Assembly: GCA_002937555.1 (NCBI GenBank)
Contig: PTKB01000116.1
Span: 1 to 8,386 of the forward strand
Origin: Alphaproteobacteria bacterium MarineAlpha10_Bin2
Lineage (GTDB): Bacteria; Pseudomonadota; Alphaproteobacteria; UBA828
Direction of reading: 5' to 3'
DNA length: 8,386 nt
Part shown: piece after piece, positions 6,286 through 8,386 of the stretch
Layout: each line of letters starts with the position of its first letter
Position numbering within the stretch: position 1 is the stretch's first letter
Position numbers and translations under genes: made by a program
Notes under the pieces: generated by a model
Database searches by the model: none
Seen by the model: the letters and a program-made list of their open reading frames with translations, nothing else
Told to the model about the DNA's origin: nothing

Positions 6286-8386
6286 ATGACGCGTTCAAAG
6301 CCGTCCGATGACTCATCGGCGCGCCTGGAAAACGCCCGCCTCCGTCAAGAAGTTGCCGGCCTCAAGCGCTGGATCGAATAGCTTGAGCAAGGTGGCGGCC
6401 AGCCGCAGCCACTCGAAATTCATGAACGGACGATCCGCCAGATTGTCGATCTGGTGCCCCACATATTATTTGTCAAAGACATTGACGGGCGATTTTTGCT
6501 CGTCAACCGGGCGACAGCGACGGCCTTTGGGTTGACGGTGGAACAGATGATCGGACGGGCCATCGATGAAATATTCGACAATCCGGACCTGGTTGCGCGT
6601 TATTGCTCCGACGATCTCGAAGTCATCAATACCGGCGTCGCGAAACACATTGCGGAAGAGCCGTTTATCGATGCCCAGGGCCGCGAAAGATGGCATCAGG
6701 CCATCAAGATTCCGTACCGGACGATGAATGGCGGCAAGTCCGCGATTCTCTGCGTATCGCAGGACATCACCGAGCAAAAAAAGGCGATCGAATCACTGCG
6801 GCAAAGCGAACAAAGGCTGTCGCATCACATCTCCCACACGCCGCTCGCGGCGATCGTTTGGGACATGGGCTATTCGGTGAAGGAATGGAACTCGGCGGCT
6901 GAGAATATTTTCGGCTACAGCGCCGAACAGGCGATCGGGCGAAATGTCATGAAACTCATCGTGCCCGAAAAAGACCGCGAGAATCTAAATGACTTCCTCA
7001 AGCACGTCCTTGAGCATGAAGAGGGTGTGTACAACACCAGCGAAAATGTCACCGAGAGCGGGCGCACGGTATCCGTCGAGTGGTACAACACCCCGCTCAG
7101 GGACGCCGAGGGAAAGGCCATCGGCGTGGCGGCTCTCGCTCTCGACGTCACCGAACATGAGCGTGTGGCGAGGTCTTTGGCAAAATCGGAAAACAAATAC
7201 CGCAGCCTGTTCGAAACCAGCCTCGACGGCATCCTGTTTACCGACACCGAAGGCGTTATCCAAGAGGCGAACCCGGCCCTCCTCGACATGCTTGGCTACG
7301 AAATTGCCGAGTTGCGCGGGCGCAGTGTCGACGATATTTCGCACCCCGATTTGCTCGAGAAAAACCGCAAAATTCGTGACCGGATACTGGTCGGGCCGCA
7401 CGGTGCATATGAGAAGGAATATCTTCACAAAGATGGCAGTTGGGTACCGGTTTCCTTACATGCCTGGCCAGTCGGCGAAGGCGACGGCCGCCCCGAACGG
7501 TTCATGGGCATCGTCCGCAATATCAGCGAAAGCAAGGCGGCGGAAAGCGCGCTCGAAGAAAGCCAACAGCTCTTACGCTTGCTCAGCGACGATCTACCGG
7601 TCGGAATTTCCTATATCGATCAGACGGGGCGCTTCCGCTTCGTGAATAAAGAGCTGGCGAGTTGGTATGGTTGGTCGCCCGAAGACTTCATTGGCATGCC
7701 CGTCTCAGATTTGATCGAGGAAGAATTCCAGGATCTCTGGCAGCCTTACTTTCGCCGGGCGCTCGCCGGCGAGGCGGTAAAATTCGATCTGGAACGCGGT
7801 TGGCCAATTTTAGGCCGACGGATGGTGGAGATCACTTACGTTCCTGACATCGCCGCCGATGGCTCGGTGAGCGGGCTGTTCGGCTTGGCCCAGGATGTAA
7901 CCGAGCGCCGAACGGCGGAAGAGGCGCTACGCAACAGCGAGGCCCGGCGCCGCCGTTGCGGCCGCGCCCAACAGGGCCAGCGCATCGCACAGATCGGCAG
8001 TTGGGAACACGATATCGAAAGCCGAAAGGAGAAATGGTCGGACCAGAATTATCGCATTTACGGCCATAAACCGGGCGCATTCGAGCCGACCTACGACGAC
8101 TGGCTGCAACATATTCACCCGGACGATCACGACCGCGTCAAATTGGAATATGAAATATTCGTGGAGGCGGACGGAGTCTACGATACCGAATTTAGTATCG
8201 TCAGGGCGGACGGCGCCATCCGAGTCGTGAACGCCAACGGTAAGCTGTTTCGGGACGCGGCAAACAAGCCCGTTCGCGCCGCCGGAACGGTCCGCGATAT
8301 CACCGAACAAATTCAGGCGGAAGAAGCGCTCCGGAAGAGCGAGCAGCATTTGCGCGGCATCATGGAGAATGTGGCGGACGGCGTCA
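6286..8386 (+). CDS. Multi-PAS-domain sensory protein, 3' end outside the window, interrupted by an in-frame TAG
   Basis: One frame carries a coiled-coil leader (SARLENARLRQEVAGLKRWI, 11-30), a TAG at codon 32, then 668 open codons to the window edge. The open part holds tandem PAS/PAC units at about residues 48-165, 179-292, 302-420, 431-545 and 567-680, with a sixth starting near 689. Markers include FVKDIDGRFLLVN in PAS1, NSAAENIFGYSAEQAIGRN in PAS2, FTDTEGVIQEAN in PAS3, YIDQTGRFRFVN in PAS4, IGSWEHD and IHPDDHDRV in PAS5, and PAC ends of the DITE/DVTE/NISE type followed by SLRQSE-like helices. PAS units sense ligands, redox state or light and pass signals along the chain. No membrane segment is seen, so it is probably cytoplasmic. 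The output module (histidine kinase, GGDEF/EAL or other) is not visible. If the TAG is real and not read through, the gene is broken or starts at a weak later codon (GTG 6454 or ATG 6547). Confidence 0.85.
6379..6381 (+). other. In-frame amber codon inside the PAS gene
   Basis: TAG sits between KRWIE and LEQGG, in the middle of a continuous heptad-like helix and in the same frame as the PAS domains. Reading it as CAG would give Gln and a smooth coiled coil, a single C-to-T change. TAG also ends two other genes in the window (117-119 and 5067-5069), so general recoding of TAG is unlikely. Confidence 0.85.

Noticed and set aside
6454..6456. GTG as the true start of the PAS gene, which would avoid the in-frame TAG
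   Set aside because: No Shine-Dalgarno sequence precedes it, and it would cut off the first helix of PAS1, while the ATG at 6286 has an ideal site. It remains possible only as a secondary start.
6308..6535. A 75-codon frame starting at 6308, overlapping the start of the PAS gene
   Set aside because: It is in a different frame from both the coiled-coil leader and the PAS domains, has no ribosome binding site, and its product looks like an out-of-frame translation.
6989..7645. A 218-codon frame on the plus strand inside the PAS region
   Set aside because: It is a shifted reading of the PAS gene, whose own frame is open throughout and carries five recognisable PAS/PAC units; the shifted frame has no domain.

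Overview
The window looks like chromosomal DNA of an alphaproteobacterium. The genes are GC-rich, tightly packed and have good Shine-Dalgarno sequences. A full match to the CtrA box consensus (TTAA-N7-TTAAC) lies in front of the last gene. No rRNA, tRNA, CRISPR array, insertion sequence or phage gene is visible, and no gene-free stretch reaches 300 bases. The lineage is an inference; no rank below class can be given from the sequence.

Layout. (1) Bases 1-119 (+) are the 3' end of a medium-chain NADP-dependent oxidoreductase. (2) Bases 121-4102 (-) hold a three-gene operon read right to left: AMP nucleosidase (amn), a hydantoinase B/oxoprolinase subunit without its usual HyuA partner, and an HpcH/HpaI-family aldolase. 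Amn and HyuB are 17 bases apart, and HyuB and the aldolase overlap by one base (TAATG). The aldolase stop lies one base from the stop of the convergent oxidoreductase. (3) A 112-base divergent intergenic region (4103-4214) carries a plausible sigma-70 promoter for the plus strand, with a dyad over its predicted start point. (4) Bases 4215-6211 (+) hold a short-chain dehydrogenase, a GFA-type zinc protein and a glutathione S-transferase, a set that suggests aldehyde or electrophile handling with glutathione. (5) From 6286 (+) to the window edge runs a large protein of tandem PAS domains (five complete, a sixth starting), whose output domain lies outside the window.

How the genes may work together. 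Amn splits AMP into adenine and ribose 5-phosphate. The HyuB-like protein and the aldolase are so tightly linked to amn that a shared purine- or keto-acid-related role is reasonable, but no substrate can be read from sequence. The aldolase has Ser at the position that is the substrate-binding Arg in E. coli HpaI, so its substrate is probably atypical.

Most notable points: an in-frame amber codon (TAG, 6379-6381) interrupts the PAS gene in the middle of an N-terminal coiled coil, although start, ribosome binding site and downstream frame are otherwise intact; a CtrA-like box sits upstream of that gene; HyuB appears without HyuA beside amn; and the HpcH-like aldolase has an altered active site. 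I see no clear evidence of a wholly new defence or mobile system.
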